NCBI GenBank assembly: GCA_937922045.1
Contig: CAKZXA010000054.1
Location: forward strand, 62,001 to 126,000
Length of the DNA stretch: 64,000 bases
Origin: an uncultured Acidimicrobiales bacterium
GTDB lineage: Bacteria > Actinomycetota > Acidimicrobiia > Acidimicrobiales > SZUA-35
Direction: 5' to 3'
Below are positions 34,837 to 44,182 of this stretch, piece by piece; position 1 is the stretch's first letter; each line of letters begins with the position of its first letter. Below the pieces are notes generated by a model. That model ran no database searches and was not told where the DNA came from. It was given only the letters and a program-made list of their open reading frames with translations. A program made the position numbers and the translations under genes.

Positions 34837-35705
34837 GCGATACACCAGTGAACGAAGACGATGGCTTCCGGTCCGGTTTCGTCGCCGTAATCGGACGTCC
34901 GAATGTGGGCAAGTCGACCTTGGTCAACAAGATCATCGATGAAAAAGTCACGATCGTCTCCAACAAGGCTCAGACGACCCGTCATCAGATCCGCGGGGTC
35001 TACAACCGTGAGGGCGTTCAACTCGTCTTCGTCGACACGCCAGGCATTTCCAAACCGCGAACCGCGCTCGGAACCCGTCTGAACGACACGGCGAGCGCGG
35101 CCAAGTTGGGTGTCGACGTGGTCTGTTTCGTCATCGATGGTCACTCAGGGTTTGGTAAGGGCGACCGCTTCCTCGCCGAATCGCTCGATCCAGCCAACAC
35201 GATCTGTGTCATCAACAAGATTGATGGTCTGAGCCGCGAACATGTCATGGGTCAGCTGGCCGCGGTGGCCGACTACGGCTACATGGAGTACTTCCCCGTG
35301 TCGGCCTGGACCGGGCGAGGTGTCGATGCCCTAACCGACCATCTGGTTGGCTTGATGCCCGCCGGGCCGCGCTGGTACCCCGAGGGCATGGTCACCGACA
35401 TGCCCGACGATTTCACGGTGGCCGAACTGGTTCGCGAGCAGCTCCTTCGAATCACCCGCGAGGAGGTACCCCATTCGATCGCCACGCGCGTCGTCGAATG
35501 GGAGTGGCCCCGCATACGAGTCGAGATTCTCGTCGAACGCGAATCGCAGAAGGGAATCGTGATCGGCAAGAAGGGTGCCATCCTCAAAGAGATTGGCACC
35601 CGCGTCCGCCATCAGCTTCCCAAAGGCGCCTTTCTTGAACTCATCGTGAACGTTGACAAGAACTGGCAAGACGATCCGTCAGCGATCGAACGCCTCGGCT
35701 ACTAG
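34833..35705 (+). CDS. era: Ribosome biogenesis GTPase Era
   Basis: A 290-residue GTPase: G1 GRPNVGKSTLVNK (about 17-29), G3 FVDTPGISKP, G4 INKIDGLS and a C-terminal KH domain with GIVIGKKGAILKEIG (about 238-252). Era binds the 3-prime end of 16S rRNA and helps small-subunit assembly. It overlaps ybeY by four bases and shares the palindromic stop CTAG (35702-35705) with the converging helicase gene. Confidence 0.98.
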   Translation: MSDTPVNEDDGFRSGFVAVIGRPNVGKSTLVNKIIDEKVTIVSNKAQTTRHQIRGVYNREGVQLVFVDTPGISKPRTALGTRLNDTASAAKLGVDVVCFVIDGHSGFGKGDRFLAESLDPANTICVINKIDGLSREHVMGQLAAVADYGYMEYFPVSAWTGRGVDALTDHLVGLMPAGPRWYPEGMVTDMPDDFTVAELVREQLLRITREEVPHSIATRVVEWEWPRIRVEILVERESQKGIVIGKKGAILKEIGTRVRHQLPKGAFLELIVNVDKNWQDDPSAIERLGY

Positions 35706-37615
35706 TCGGCTTGCCCCTCAGCGGTGAGCTCATGTAGGAATTGCTGAACCTCGGTGCGGTCCTTGGTTCGCTTCATTGGCGGCAGTGCGTTGATCAAGTC
35801 CCAGCGATAGGCCTTTGACGTGGCCAGGCGTGGGTCGAGCACGGCGACCACGCCACGGTCGGTGGCCCTTCTGATCAACCGCCCAGCCGCTTGGGCCAGC
35901 AAGGTCTGTGCCCGCGGAAGATCGACGTCGCGAAAGGCGGTGGCGCCAGCGCGATCACGCCGAGCCTTCATCACCGGTTCATTCGGTCGGGGGAACGGGA
36001 GCCGATCGATGCTGACGACTACCAGGCTCTCGCCCGGAACGTCGATGCCCTGCCAAAATGACATGGTCGCGGCCAGCACCGAATGTGGGTCTTCCTTGAA
36101 CTGTTCGATCAGCTTGTGTTTGGCTGCATCGCCCTGCATCAGGACGGGCATGTCGAGCTCGTCGCGAAGACGTTCACATGCTTCTTCCATGGCTGAGTAG
36201 CTCGTGAAGAGGCAGAGCATCCGCCCCCCGGCAGAGCGGGCTAATCCGATCATCTCGTCGTGGGTCGCCTTGCGATGCGCGGGATTGTTTGGGTTCGGCA
36301 GGTCGGTGGGGCAGTAGAGGATGCCGAGCTCCTCGTAGGGAAAGGGCGAGCCGACGCGTTCGATCGAACCGGACGGCGCCTTCCCGCTCGTAGCGCCGCT
36401 CCGGCCGAGTCCAAGCTGGACGGCCACGCCGTCGGAAAGGGTGGCGCTGGTGAGGATTACCGCCTTCTCGGGCCAGAGATGCTCGTCGAGAAGCTCGCCG
36501 AGCTCGAGCGGTGTTCGCCGCAAAACGGGGGCTGCGGTGGTGCCGTCAACCCAGACCACGTCGCTCGGTGCTGCGCCGATCAGTTCGTCACAATCATCGA
36601 TCATCCGAGTCGTTATCTTCATCACCCGCTCAACTCTGGCCGCAACCGTCGAGCCGTCGGGAGGATTGACTTTGCGGAGAGCGGCGATGACTTGTTCGGC
36701 CTGTTGACGGGCGTTGAGTAGGACCTCAAGGAGGTCAGTCTTTATGTCTAGCGAATCGCCGACCGAGTTGCGGAGGAGTTCGTCCAAGTCGGCCGCCGAT
36801 CGATCTAGTGCCACCGCCGGCTTGTCGTCGGTGAGAATCGACCGGGCTCGTCTGGCCATCGCTCGGAGGCGGCCGCCGCCCATCTCCGTGCCACACGTTG
36901 CGCCCAGAATCTCTGGAAGCTGGTGGGCCTCATCGAAGACGACCACATCGTGCTCGGGGAGCAGGGCACCTCCGGAGGCGATGTTGAGTCCGTAGTAGTG
37001 ATGGTTCGTCACGATGATGTCGGCCTCGGCCGCCTTGAGCCGGGCATGTTCGGCGAAGCACTCGCCTCCGGAAGGGCAGCGGGCTGCGCCTGGGCATTCG
37101 TCGGCGCCGACGGACACGGCATTCCAGATCTCGAACGAGGGTGCAGGGTCGAGTTCTTCGCGGTCGCCTGTTGTCGTCTGCTCAGACCAGGTCAGCAGGT
37201 CGGCGAAATCATTGTCGGGATTGCGGCCGCCGAGAAGTTCGAGCTGTTCAGAGCGGCTGGCGGCACGGAGTTCGAGTACCTGCTGGCGGCAGAGATAGTT
37301 CCGTCGACCCTTCAGCAGTGCGACCGCAACCTCGCGGCCAGCACTTTCGGCGACGCGAGGAATATCGATGTTTACCAGCTGGCCCTGTAAGGCGATCGTG
37401 GCGGTTGCCACGATACAGACCTTCTCAGCAGCCACGCTCGGGGCCAGATAGGCGAAGGACTTGCCGGTGCCGGTGCCAGCTTCGACCAGCAGGGTCGACT
37501 CTTGCTCGATGGCCTCGGCCACGAGCTCGGCCATGCGGAGCTGACCCGGCCGCAGCTCGCCACCACCGGGCAGCGCCTCGGTGATCCTTGTAATCAATTC
37601 TTGGACGCACGTCAT
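35702..37615 (-). CDS. dinG: DinG-like superfamily 2 DNA helicase
   Basis: A 637-residue XPD/DinG-type helicase. Walker A EAGTGTGKSFAYLAP (about 45-59), DEAH box VVFDEAHQLPE (about 223-233), an iron-sulphur region with Cys residues in DECPGAARCPSGGECFAEH (about 173-191) plus NHHYYGLN, and helicase motif VI in QAAGRLIRR are seen. This predicts a 5-prime to 3-prime helicase with a 4Fe-4S cluster that resolves DNA or R-loop structures. It is monocistronic, convergent with era and divergent from the disordered membrane protein gene. It is E. coli YoaA/DinG-like; the symbol is by family. Confidence 0.9.
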   Translation of the reverse strand: MTCVQELITRITEALPGGGELRPGQLRMAELVAEAIEQESTLLVEAGTGTGKSFAYLAPSVAAEKVCIVATATIALQGQLVNIDIPRVAESAGREVAVALLKGRRNYLCRQQVLELRAASRSEQLELLGGRNPDNDFADLLTWSEQTTTGDREELDPAPSFEIWNAVSVGADECPGAARCPSGGECFAEHARLKAAEADIIVTNHHYYGLNIASGGALLPEHDVVVFDEAHQLPEILGATCGTEMGGGRLRAMARRARSILTDDKPAVALDRSAADLDELLRNSVGDSLDIKTDLLEVLLNARQQAEQVIAALRKVNPPDGSTVAARVERVMKITTRMIDDCDELIGAAPSDVVWVDGTTAAPVLRRTPLELGELLDEHLWPEKAVILTSATLSDGVAVQLGLGRSGATSGKAPSGSIERVGSPFPYEELGILYCPTDLPNPNNPAHRKATHDEMIGLARSAGGRMLCLFTSYSAMEEACERLRDELDMPVLMQGDAAKHKLIEQFKEDPHSVLAATMSFWQGIDVPGESLVVVSIDRLPFPRPNEPVMKARRDRAGATAFRDVDLPRAQTLLAQAAGRLIRRATDRGVVAVLDPRLATSKAYRWDLINALPPMKRTKDRTEVQQFLHELTAEGQAD

Positions 37616-37687
37616 GATTGTGTCCCTTTGGACTAGGATGCCTTTCGGGCGCCTGGGCGGGCGAATACTCCTACTAGCAGGATCCCT

Positions 37688-39637
37688 ATGTCACGAGAAC
37701 CTTCTCGGGGGCCGGATCGTGTCAAGCCGTTCGAGCCGATTCTCGATGATGAATCGGCTGGCTCCCTTGCCGCTTTCCTGCTCGACTCTCCTGCAGCGCC
37801 GCATAGTAGGTCGATACCCAACGGTCCGACCGACAACCCGCCGCCGCATGATGCCAGTCAACCCCTAACGCCCGAATCCACCCCCAATCAGAGCGATGAG
37901 GACTCGTCGTCCAGGTCGCCTTGTGATGGGGCCCAGCCCCGCTCTGTCGATCAGACTGCGTCTGTCTTCGGTGTTCCATTGGAGTCGAACTATAGCGACT
38001 CGGCGTTGCAGGAAACGGGCGCCGGCGCTGATGGGAGGTGTGAGGATGGCGGCACGGTCATCGACCTCACCACCGATGCCGGGTTGGATCCCTCCGACCC
38101 CGATGGGGAAGGTCGGGCGGTCGGCCCAGCACCTGCTGGTGCGGTCCCCGTACAGGCGGTGACAACCACGGTCGTGCCCGAGCCACCTGGGCCTTCTCTG
38201 TTCGAGGGGGCGCAAGCGTCAGTTGAGGTTCCCGCAAAACCCGAAGGTCTTCTGGCCTATCGACCTTCGGCGGGTGCCGTACCCACCAACCTCAAGCCCT
38301 ACGACACTCTCAACGGAGCATTCACGAGTTCCTCGCGGCCGCTGCCTTTCATTGGAAACGTGGTTGGCGCTAGCGCAGGACGAATCGTTCCGCCGGTTAC
38401 GCCATCACAGATTCCACCCCTCCGGCAGGGGTTTGTCGTTCCGCCTCCAGATGAGCAGCCAACGATGGTCGACCTTCTGGATGAGACCGACGTTGATGAC
38501 CTCCAGGTGGACATCGTCGATATAGCCGGAGCTCCGTGGCGTATCAGGGACACGGGAAATGTGCCGAGAACGGTCTTTCCCCACGCTGACCTGGGCTCAC
38601 CGGTTCTCGATGCCAGGACGAGCCGTGAGCTCGTAGGCGAGTTGGCACCCCAATCGAACCCGCCGAGCGCCGGCGCCGACACCGTCGATCGTGTCGATGA
38701 AACAACGCCTGAAGGTTCGCCGTCGATACTGGCGGGGGCGGGCCCTGGTGGGGCCGGACGATCAGCGTCGGGCGAAAAGAAGACCGCGACCGCCAATGGG
38801 GCGTGGACAACCCCCGCGATTGCCGCCCTCGTCATGACAGTTCTGCTCCTTTACCTGTTAAGCCGGGGGCCGTCGTCGGCGAGCGACGAGCCCACGTCGC
38901 TTCGTACCGATGCCTCCATTGCTGCCTCGATCACGGCACCCTCAGCTGCAGCTAGGCGAGGGGATGCAGGAGCAGGAGGCCCCCAGTATTGGTCTGAAGC
39001 CGACGGCGACGCTGGCGCCTCGGCCGACGTGAAGACACCGGTTCGGCACGCCCGGAAGGCTCTGGCCGCTGCGCCGACCGCGGTACTACCAGATTCCGCA
39101 TCGGCGACACCGGCCGACATAGCAACTCCGAATACGGAGACCAGCGTTCCAAACCGAGGCCTGCATGAGGCGGCGGCCAGCGAGGTTCGGGATGAATCGA
39201 ATGAGCCGACGGCGACCTCGGCCGCCGCCCAGGCTGAAAAGGCGGTCTCACCGTCAACGGCCACGACTCAACGCCTGGCCAGCAAGACCGAGACGCTTGT
39301 CAGTTATCAAACCACCGACCCCGTGACGGACTCCTCGGCCACGACCGAAGCTTCGACAACGACCAGCCCCGTTTCGGCCGGTCTGGCATCAACGACATCG
39401 TCTTCGCTCCAGCGCGGCTCGGTGTCGATCAGGCCCGAGACCACGACAACGTCTACCGTCGCCGAGACGTCAGTTCCGCTCGATTCGACGATTCCTGTGA
39501 CCTCAAGCCCCCGTCCGACGACGACAACGCCCCAGGTCACACTGGTGCCGTCGACCCTGGTTCCCACGACCTGGAAGCGGCCTGGCCGACCCGGGATCTG
39601 GATCCCTCGGGTGCTTCACCGGGCCGGTCGTCAGTAG
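37688..39637 (+). CDS. Large disordered single-pass membrane protein
   Basis: A 649-residue protein of unknown function. Residues 1-370 are acidic, rich in Pro, Ser and Asp and apparently unstructured; residues about 376-394 (TPAIAALVMTVLLLYLLS) form the only membrane helix; residues 397-649 are Ser/Thr/Ala-rich, ending with a Pro/Arg stretch. The KK before the helix suggests the N-terminus is inside and the Thr-rich part outside. No enzymatic domain is visible. AGGA lies six bases before the ATG. It sits between dinG and uppS. Confidence 0.65.
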   Translation: MSREPSRGPDRVKPFEPILDDESAGSLAAFLLDSPAAPHSRSIPNGPTDNPPPHDASQPLTPESTPNQSDEDSSSRSPCDGAQPRSVDQTASVFGVPLESNYSDSALQETGAGADGRCEDGGTVIDLTTDAGLDPSDPDGEGRAVGPAPAGAVPVQAVTTTVVPEPPGPSLFEGAQASVEVPAKPEGLLAYRPSAGAVPTNLKPYDTLNGAFTSSSRPLPFIGNVVGASAGRIVPPVTPSQIPPLRQGFVVPPPDEQPTMVDLLDETDVDDLQVDIVDIAGAPWRIRDTGNVPRTVFPHADLGSPVLDARTSRELVGELAPQSNPPSAGADTVDRVDETTPEGSPSILAGAGPGGAGRSASGEKKTATANGAWTTPAIAALVMTVLLLYLLSRGPSSASDEPTSLRTDASIAASITAPSAAARRGDAGAGGPQYWSEADGDAGASADVKTPVRHARKALAAAPTAVLPDSASATPADIATPNTETSVPNRGLHEAAASEVRDESNEPTATSAAAQAEKAVSPSTATTQRLASKTETLVSYQTTDPVTDSSATTEASTTTSPVSAGLASTTSSSLQRGSVSIRPETTTTSTVAETSVPLDSTIPVTSSPRPTTTTPQVTLVPSTLVPTTWKRPGRPGIWIPRVLHRAGRQ

Positions 39638-39717
39638 AGACACTGTTCTCTGGCGCTGCTTGTCAGAATTTTGTGCAGCAGTCTGGGACGTCTTCGTCGA
39701 GCGAGTACGGTCGAACC

Positions 39718-40443
39718 ATGAGTTTGCATGGTCTCGACCTCGATCGGCTGCCGAGTCACGTCGCCTGTGTAATGGACGGCAACGGTCGATGGGCACAGCA
39801 GCGTGACCTCAAGAGAACCGATGGACACTCGGCTGGTGAAGAAGCCCTCCTCGACATCGTCAGGGGAGCGGTTGACCTCGGCGTTGGCTGGTTGACGGTC
39901 TATGCGTTTTCTACGGAGAACTGGCGCCGTCCTAGCGACGAGGTCAGGTTCCTCATGAAGTTCAACGAGAACCTGTTGCTCCGTCGTCGCGATGAGCTCG
40001 ACGAGATGGGTGTTCGGATCCGTTTCGTGGGCCGGCGCGATTGGAAGGTCCCAAAACGGCTGCTTCGTCGGATGGACGAATCCGCGGCCCAGACCGCGAG
40101 AAATCGGAAGCTGACGCTCACGATTGCCTTCAACTACGGCGGTCAGGCTGAGATCGTTGATGCGGTCCGCCAGATCGTGGCATCCGGGGTGGCGCCCTCC
40201 AGCATCACGGAAGCGACCATCGCCAAGCATCTCTACGACCCTGAGATGCCCGATGTCGACCTATGGATTCGAACCTCGGGTGAACATCGCACATCAAACT
40301 TTTTGATGTGGCAGTCGGCCTACGCCGAGCTGGTTTTCGTGGAGACATTCTGGCCCGACTTTCGCCGCACACATCTCTTCGAAGCGATTGGCGAGTATCA
40401 GCGGCGTGATCGTCGCTTCGGCGGTCTGAACCAGAATGACTAG
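39718..40443 (+). CDS. uppS: Isoprenyl transferase (undecaprenyl diphosphate synthase)
   Basis: A 241-residue cis-prenyltransferase. CVMDGNGRWAQQR (about 18-30) with the catalytic Asp, GHSAGEEAL, YAFSTENWRRP and the late DLWIRTSGEHRTSNFLMWQ are diagnostic. It makes the polyprenyl carrier lipid for peptidoglycan and envelope glycans. ATG 39718 was chosen because the conserved beginning follows directly; an in-frame ATG lies 45 bases upstream but is not needed. recO follows by nine bases. Confidence 0.96.
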   Translation: MSLHGLDLDRLPSHVACVMDGNGRWAQQRDLKRTDGHSAGEEALLDIVRGAVDLGVGWLTVYAFSTENWRRPSDEVRFLMKFNENLLLRRRDELDEMGVRIRFVGRRDWKVPKRLLRRMDESAAQTARNRKLTLTIAFNYGGQAEIVDAVRQIVASGVAPSSITEATIAKHLYDPEMPDVDLWIRTSGEHRTSNFLMWQSAYAELVFVETFWPDFRRTHLFEAIGEYQRRDRRFGGLNQND

Positions 40444-40452
40444 GTAGAGCAC

Positions 40453-41175
40453 ATGGCTCTGTACCGGGACGAGGGGGTCGTACTTCGCACCTACAAGTTG
40501 GGTGAGGCCGATCGGATCGTGGTGCTCTACTCGCGTGGTCGAGGAAAGATTCGCGCCGTGGCCAAAGGCGTTCGGCGCACGCGGAGCAAGTTCGGCTCCC
40601 GGCTTGAACCCGGCTCGATTGTACAGCTGCAGCTGTATGAGGGTAAGAATCTCGACATCGTGACCCAGGCTGAGCGCGTTGTCTCGTTGGAGGCGATGCG
40701 GTCGGATCTGGATCGGTATGGCCGAGCAGCAATCATTCTTGAGGTGCTCGACGCGTCGGCCGTTGAGGCCGAATCCAATCCGGCGATGTACAAGTTGTTG
40801 ACCGGCGCCCTACGAGAACTCGATCGAGACGGAAACCGGCTCGTCGTTCCGGCCTTTGTGGCCAAGTACCTCATCCTGGAGGGCGTCCAGCCCAGGGTTG
40901 ACGCCTGCGTGCGCTGCGACGAGTCGACGAATCTAACCACCATTCAGATCAGCGAAGGTGGTGTGCTCTGCAGAAGTTGCCCTGGGGGTGAGCCTCTAAC
41001 CGACGGGGCGCGTCGGGCTCTCGAGCAGCTCCTTCAGGGCCGTGTACGCCATGTGCTCGATACGACGCCCGAGGTCGTCGCCATCGAGCTGGAGACACTC
41101 GTGGCCAAACTGGTCGAGCAACATGTTGAACGGAAGCTACGTTCATCGAGCGTGCTCTACGAACAGCTCCAGTAG
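40453..41175 (+). CDS. recO: DNA repair protein RecO
   Basis: A 240-residue recombination mediator. The OB-fold beginning YRDEGVVLRTYKLGEADRIV (residues 4-23) and the central helical part are typical, and a zinc site is visible as CVRC (about 154-157) and CRSC (about 176-179). RecO with RecR loads RecA on SSB-coated gaps. It follows uppS by nine bases, a frequent pairing. Confidence 0.95.
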   Translation: MALYRDEGVVLRTYKLGEADRIVVLYSRGRGKIRAVAKGVRRTRSKFGSRLEPGSIVQLQLYEGKNLDIVTQAERVVSLEAMRSDLDRYGRAAIILEVLDASAVEAESNPAMYKLLTGALRELDRDGNRLVVPAFVAKYLILEGVQPRVDACVRCDESTNLTTIQISEGGVLCRSCPGGEPLTDGARRALEQLLQGRVRHVLDTTPEVVAIELETLVAKLVEQHVERKLRSSSVLYEQLQ

Positions 41176-41197
41176 CGCCTGCTCGGGTTGCGGCTGG

Positions 41198-42673
41198 TTA
41201 GCCGCCGGTCTTAGCGACCGGAACCCACGAAGCGCTCTCGTCGTCGTGGCGGAGCCACCTTCTCGAAGACTGGTCGAAATACATCCAGGCTCCCCACTCG
41301 GTGCTCCACACCGGGGCCTCGCCGCTCCGCTCCACGTGAGCCTGATCGGTTGCATCGCTCGCCGCGTCCGGTACCTGGGAGGCTAGCGAGGCTCGTGAGA
41401 CCACACTGTCGTCGACGGCCAGCGATGACTCGGGCAGGGTGAGTGAGTCGAAGTGAGACTGTTGTCGTGACGACTCGGAATCCTGGCCGGTTTCGCTGTC
41501 GGCTCTTGCCGGGCGAGGGTTCGTTGGCTTGCTTGTCGACGTGGTCTTCGGATCGCGCAGGGCGCGGGGGAGGGGCGGTGGCGGTTTGGTTGGATCGAAG
41601 CCGAGATCTGGCATCAGGCCGAAGCCAGCGCTGGGCCGTGTTGGCATCTTGTCTGCCGTGGCACGCTCGACCGGGGGCGCCACTTCGTTCGATGGCTCGG
41701 CGGCTGCCGGTGCCGGGGTATCCCGGCGGGCATCAGCCTCAGTAGGAAGGTCGGGCTCCAGCGACCAGTTTTGGAAGACGGGCTGTTCGGGCTGGCTCGG
41801 CCTTGCGATGCGTTGGCTACCGGTTTGGGGATCAGCCTGCTTCTCAAAGGCGCCTGCTTGATGGAAACGGCCCGGTCGAGGGGCACGTTGTCGCGCCGCC
41901 TTGGCCAGGTCGCCTGGCCGCCGCAAAATCCCGGTGGCTTGATCGGGGACCAAAGGTGGGGGCGAGGGTGCGTCCGCCACTTCGTCTCGTTCTGGTTCAC
42001 CCGCCTTGTCATGATCTGTTGGCCGAGGCGAGTGGTTAGGCGGTTGCGCCGGTGTTGCTTGAAGGTCTGGAATGGCTTCGGAAAAATCCATCATTGGCTT
42101 GGGTCCCGGACTTGGCATGCTGGCTTGATCGGCTGAATGGGCTAGTGATGTCGAGATCTTTTTCGATGCCTGGTTGGATGATTGGTGTGGCTGAGTGTCG
42201 GCTTCGGCCAAGCTGGAGGGCTGGAGTAGGCCGACGATTTTCTTGCCCGGGGTCAGCGACTGAAGAACCATCGGGGCTACGACGAAGATGAGAACGATGA
42301 GTCCGAGGAAGGTGCCAACAACAAGCCAGAGCGCTAACCCGCTCAGCGTAAAGAGGGTTCCACCCAGTTCTTGTGCTCGGCTTGTCGTGGTACTGATGTC
42401 GTCGATGCGTAGCTGATCGGTTGGGCTGAACACCGGTCGTTCGGCCTGGTCTCGGGTGAAGGCGAACCGTTCTGCGGCCAGCAAGGTAGTGATGAGCGTG
42501 GGAACGAGGACGAGGCACAGGTCGAGCACCCCGGCCGCGACCCTATGAGCGAAACCGGCCATGGGCGTGTGGCCGGCCAGAACCTCGGCTGGCGTTGGGA
42601 GATCTAGTGTGTTTGCCGACACACCCCATGTATCGGCAGGAAACAGGCGACCCATAGCAAATTTGCTAGACAC
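41198..42673 (-). CDS. RDD-family membrane protein with long Pro-rich tail
   Basis: A 491-residue protein. Residues about 38-160 form an RDD domain: GFAHRVAAGVLDLCLVLVPT carries the Arg and first Asp, a second helix lies at about 105-130, and QSLTPGKKIVGL matches the terminal RDD motif. The following 280 residues are Pro/Ser/Gln-rich and apparently disordered, and the last 35 (WGAWMYFDQSSRRWLRHDD) look like a small Trp-rich folded module. RDD proteins are probably ion or solute permeases, but function is not established. It is divergent from glyS and its N-terminal coding part overlaps the open frame of glyS upstream DNA. Confidence 0.72.
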   Translation of the reverse strand: MSSKFAMGRLFPADTWGVSANTLDLPTPAEVLAGHTPMAGFAHRVAAGVLDLCLVLVPTLITTLLAAERFAFTRDQAERPVFSPTDQLRIDDISTTTSRAQELGGTLFTLSGLALWLVVGTFLGLIVLIFVVAPMVLQSLTPGKKIVGLLQPSSLAEADTQPHQSSNQASKKISTSLAHSADQASMPSPGPKPMMDFSEAIPDLQATPAQPPNHSPRPTDHDKAGEPERDEVADAPSPPPLVPDQATGILRRPGDLAKAARQRAPRPGRFHQAGAFEKQADPQTGSQRIARPSQPEQPVFQNWSLEPDLPTEADARRDTPAPAAAEPSNEVAPPVERATADKMPTRPSAGFGLMPDLGFDPTKPPPPLPRALRDPKTTSTSKPTNPRPARADSETGQDSESSRQQSHFDSLTLPESSLAVDDSVVSRASLASQVPDAASDATDQAHVERSGEAPVWSTEWGAWMYFDQSSRRWLRHDDESASWVPVAKTGG

Positions 42674-42710
42674 CGAAATCGGCGTTCGAGGCTCGGGCGA
42701 TTACGTTACG

Positions 42711-44036
42711 ATGCCTGGCATGGCAGAACCCATCGAGGACCTATTCGACAAGATCGTGAATCTCTCGAAGCGTCGAGGTATTGTCTTTCCCTCGGCCGAA
42801 ATCTACGGCGGCTTTCGGTCAACCTACGACTATGGTCCCGTCGGCGTTCTCATGTTACGCAACGTGAAGGATGCTTGGTGGCGTTCGATGGTTCAACTGC
42901 GATCCGATGTTGTCGGCCTCGACGCCTCGATTTTGTCGCCGCCAGCCATTTGGGAAGCGTCAGGGCACCTCACGAATTTCACGGATCCCCTGGTCGATTG
43001 CCGCAAGTGCGGTGTCCGTCACCGTCAAGACAAGCTTGACGACCCCACGACCTGTCCATCGTGTGGAACCACCGGCCAGCTAACCGAGCCTCGGCAGTTC
43101 AACCTCATGTTCAAGACCCAGGCCGGTCCGGTTCAAGACGAAGGCGCCGTCGCCTATCTCCGGCCTGAAACGGCCCAGGGCATGTTCATTAACTTCGCCA
43201 ATGTGGTCAACACGTCGAGGAAACGTCCTCCGTTTGGCATCGCCCAAATCGGCAAGAGCTTCCGAAACGAAATCACGCCAGGGAACTTCGTGTTTCGAAC
43301 CCGCGAGTTCGAGCAGATGGAGATGGAGTTCTTCGTGCCACCTGAAGAAGCCGACCAATGGTATGAGTACTGGTGCAACGAACGCCTGAGCTGGTACGTC
43401 GAGCACGGAATGGACCCCGACAATGTTCGTCTACGACCCCACGGCGACGATGAGTTGAGTCACTACTCATCGGGTACCAGCGATGTCGAATTCCAGTTCC
43501 CGTGGGGCTGGGACGAGCTGGAAGGCATCGCCAATCGAGGCGACTACGACCTCACCCAACACATCGAGCATTCGGGTCAGAAGCTTGAATACTTCGACCA
43601 GGCCAACGATCGTCGCTACATTCCTCACGTGATCGAGCCTGCTGCAGGCGCAACTCGGACGATGATGGCTTTCCTTATGGCGGCCTATCACGAGGAAGTA
43701 GTGAATGACGAGAAGCGCACCGTTCTCCGTCTCCACCACCGCATTGCTCCCTACAAGGCAGCCGTGCTTCCCCTGTCGAAGAAGCCGGAACTGACCGGAC
43801 CAGCGCGTGAACTTCTGGCCATGCTGCAACCCCACTGGCTCGTCGACTACGACGAGACACAGGCCATCGGCCGCCGGTACCGTCGCCAGGACGAGATCGG
43901 CACACCCTACTGCATCACCTTTGACTTCGATTCGTTGGAGGACAAGGCGGTGACGGTTCGCGAACGCGACAGTATGGAGCAGGTTCGGATCCCGATCGCA
44001 GATGTTCCGACCTGGTTGAGCGAACACCTGGTGTAG
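42711..44036 (+). CDS. glyS: Glycyl-tRNA synthetase (single-chain type)
   Basis: A class II synthetase of about 441 residues charging tRNA-Gly. RRGIVFPSAEIYGGFRSTYDYG (motif start RRGIVFPSAEIYGG, about 22-35), a zinc site with CRKCGVRH and CPSCG, motif 2 QIGKSFRNEITPGNF and the motif 3 region RTMMAFLMAAY are all present. This is the homodimeric type, not the glyQ/glyS heterotetramer. Start is ATG 42711 or 42720; both are close together in front of the conserved part. It is divergent from the RDD gene and has no visible T-box leader. Confidence 0.96.
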   Translation: MPGMAEPIEDLFDKIVNLSKRRGIVFPSAEIYGGFRSTYDYGPVGVLMLRNVKDAWWRSMVQLRSDVVGLDASILSPPAIWEASGHLTNFTDPLVDCRKCGVRHRQDKLDDPTTCPSCGTTGQLTEPRQFNLMFKTQAGPVQDEGAVAYLRPETAQGMFINFANVVNTSRKRPPFGIAQIGKSFRNEITPGNFVFRTREFEQMEMEFFVPPEEADQWYEYWCNERLSWYVEHGMDPDNVRLRPHGDDELSHYSSGTSDVEFQFPWGWDELEGIANRGDYDLTQHIEHSGQKLEYFDQANDRRYIPHVIEPAAGATRTMMAFLMAAYHEEVVNDEKRTVLRLHHRIAPYKAAVLPLSKKPELTGPARELLAMLQPHWLVDYDETQAIGRRYRRQDEIGTPYCITFDFDSLEDKAVTVRERDSMEQVRIPIADVPTWLSEHLV

Positions 44037-44125
44037 GTCACCATCAGGTTCCTAGGTCTTTTTTCTTCGCTAACTAGGCCTAAGGCCGTCCTTTTAGGTG
44101 AGCTCGGGAACATCTGCCTGCGCGT

Positions 44126-44142
44126 GGTAGATGTCTTCTACC
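44126..44142. repeat. Small perfect inverted repeat
   Basis: GGTAGA (44126-44131) and TCTACC (44137-44142) pair across a five-base loop in the 146-base gap between glyS and the glycosyltransferase. A run of T lies nearer glyS (44056-44064), not beside this hairpin, so it may be an operator or part of a leader. Confidence 0.25.
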
Positions 44143-44182
44143 TACACCGTCAGGTACCGTTAGTGGTGTTGCTGGTTGCTTC

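Noticed and set aside
42561-42710. Longer N-terminus for glycyl-tRNA synthetase
   Set aside because: The extra 50 codons lie opposite the RDD gene start and lack conserved features; the conserved enzyme begins at 42711-42720.
42600-42711. T-box riboswitch in front of glyS
   Set aside because: There is no room for the T-box leader, no T-box consensus and no specifier hairpin in the short divergent gap.
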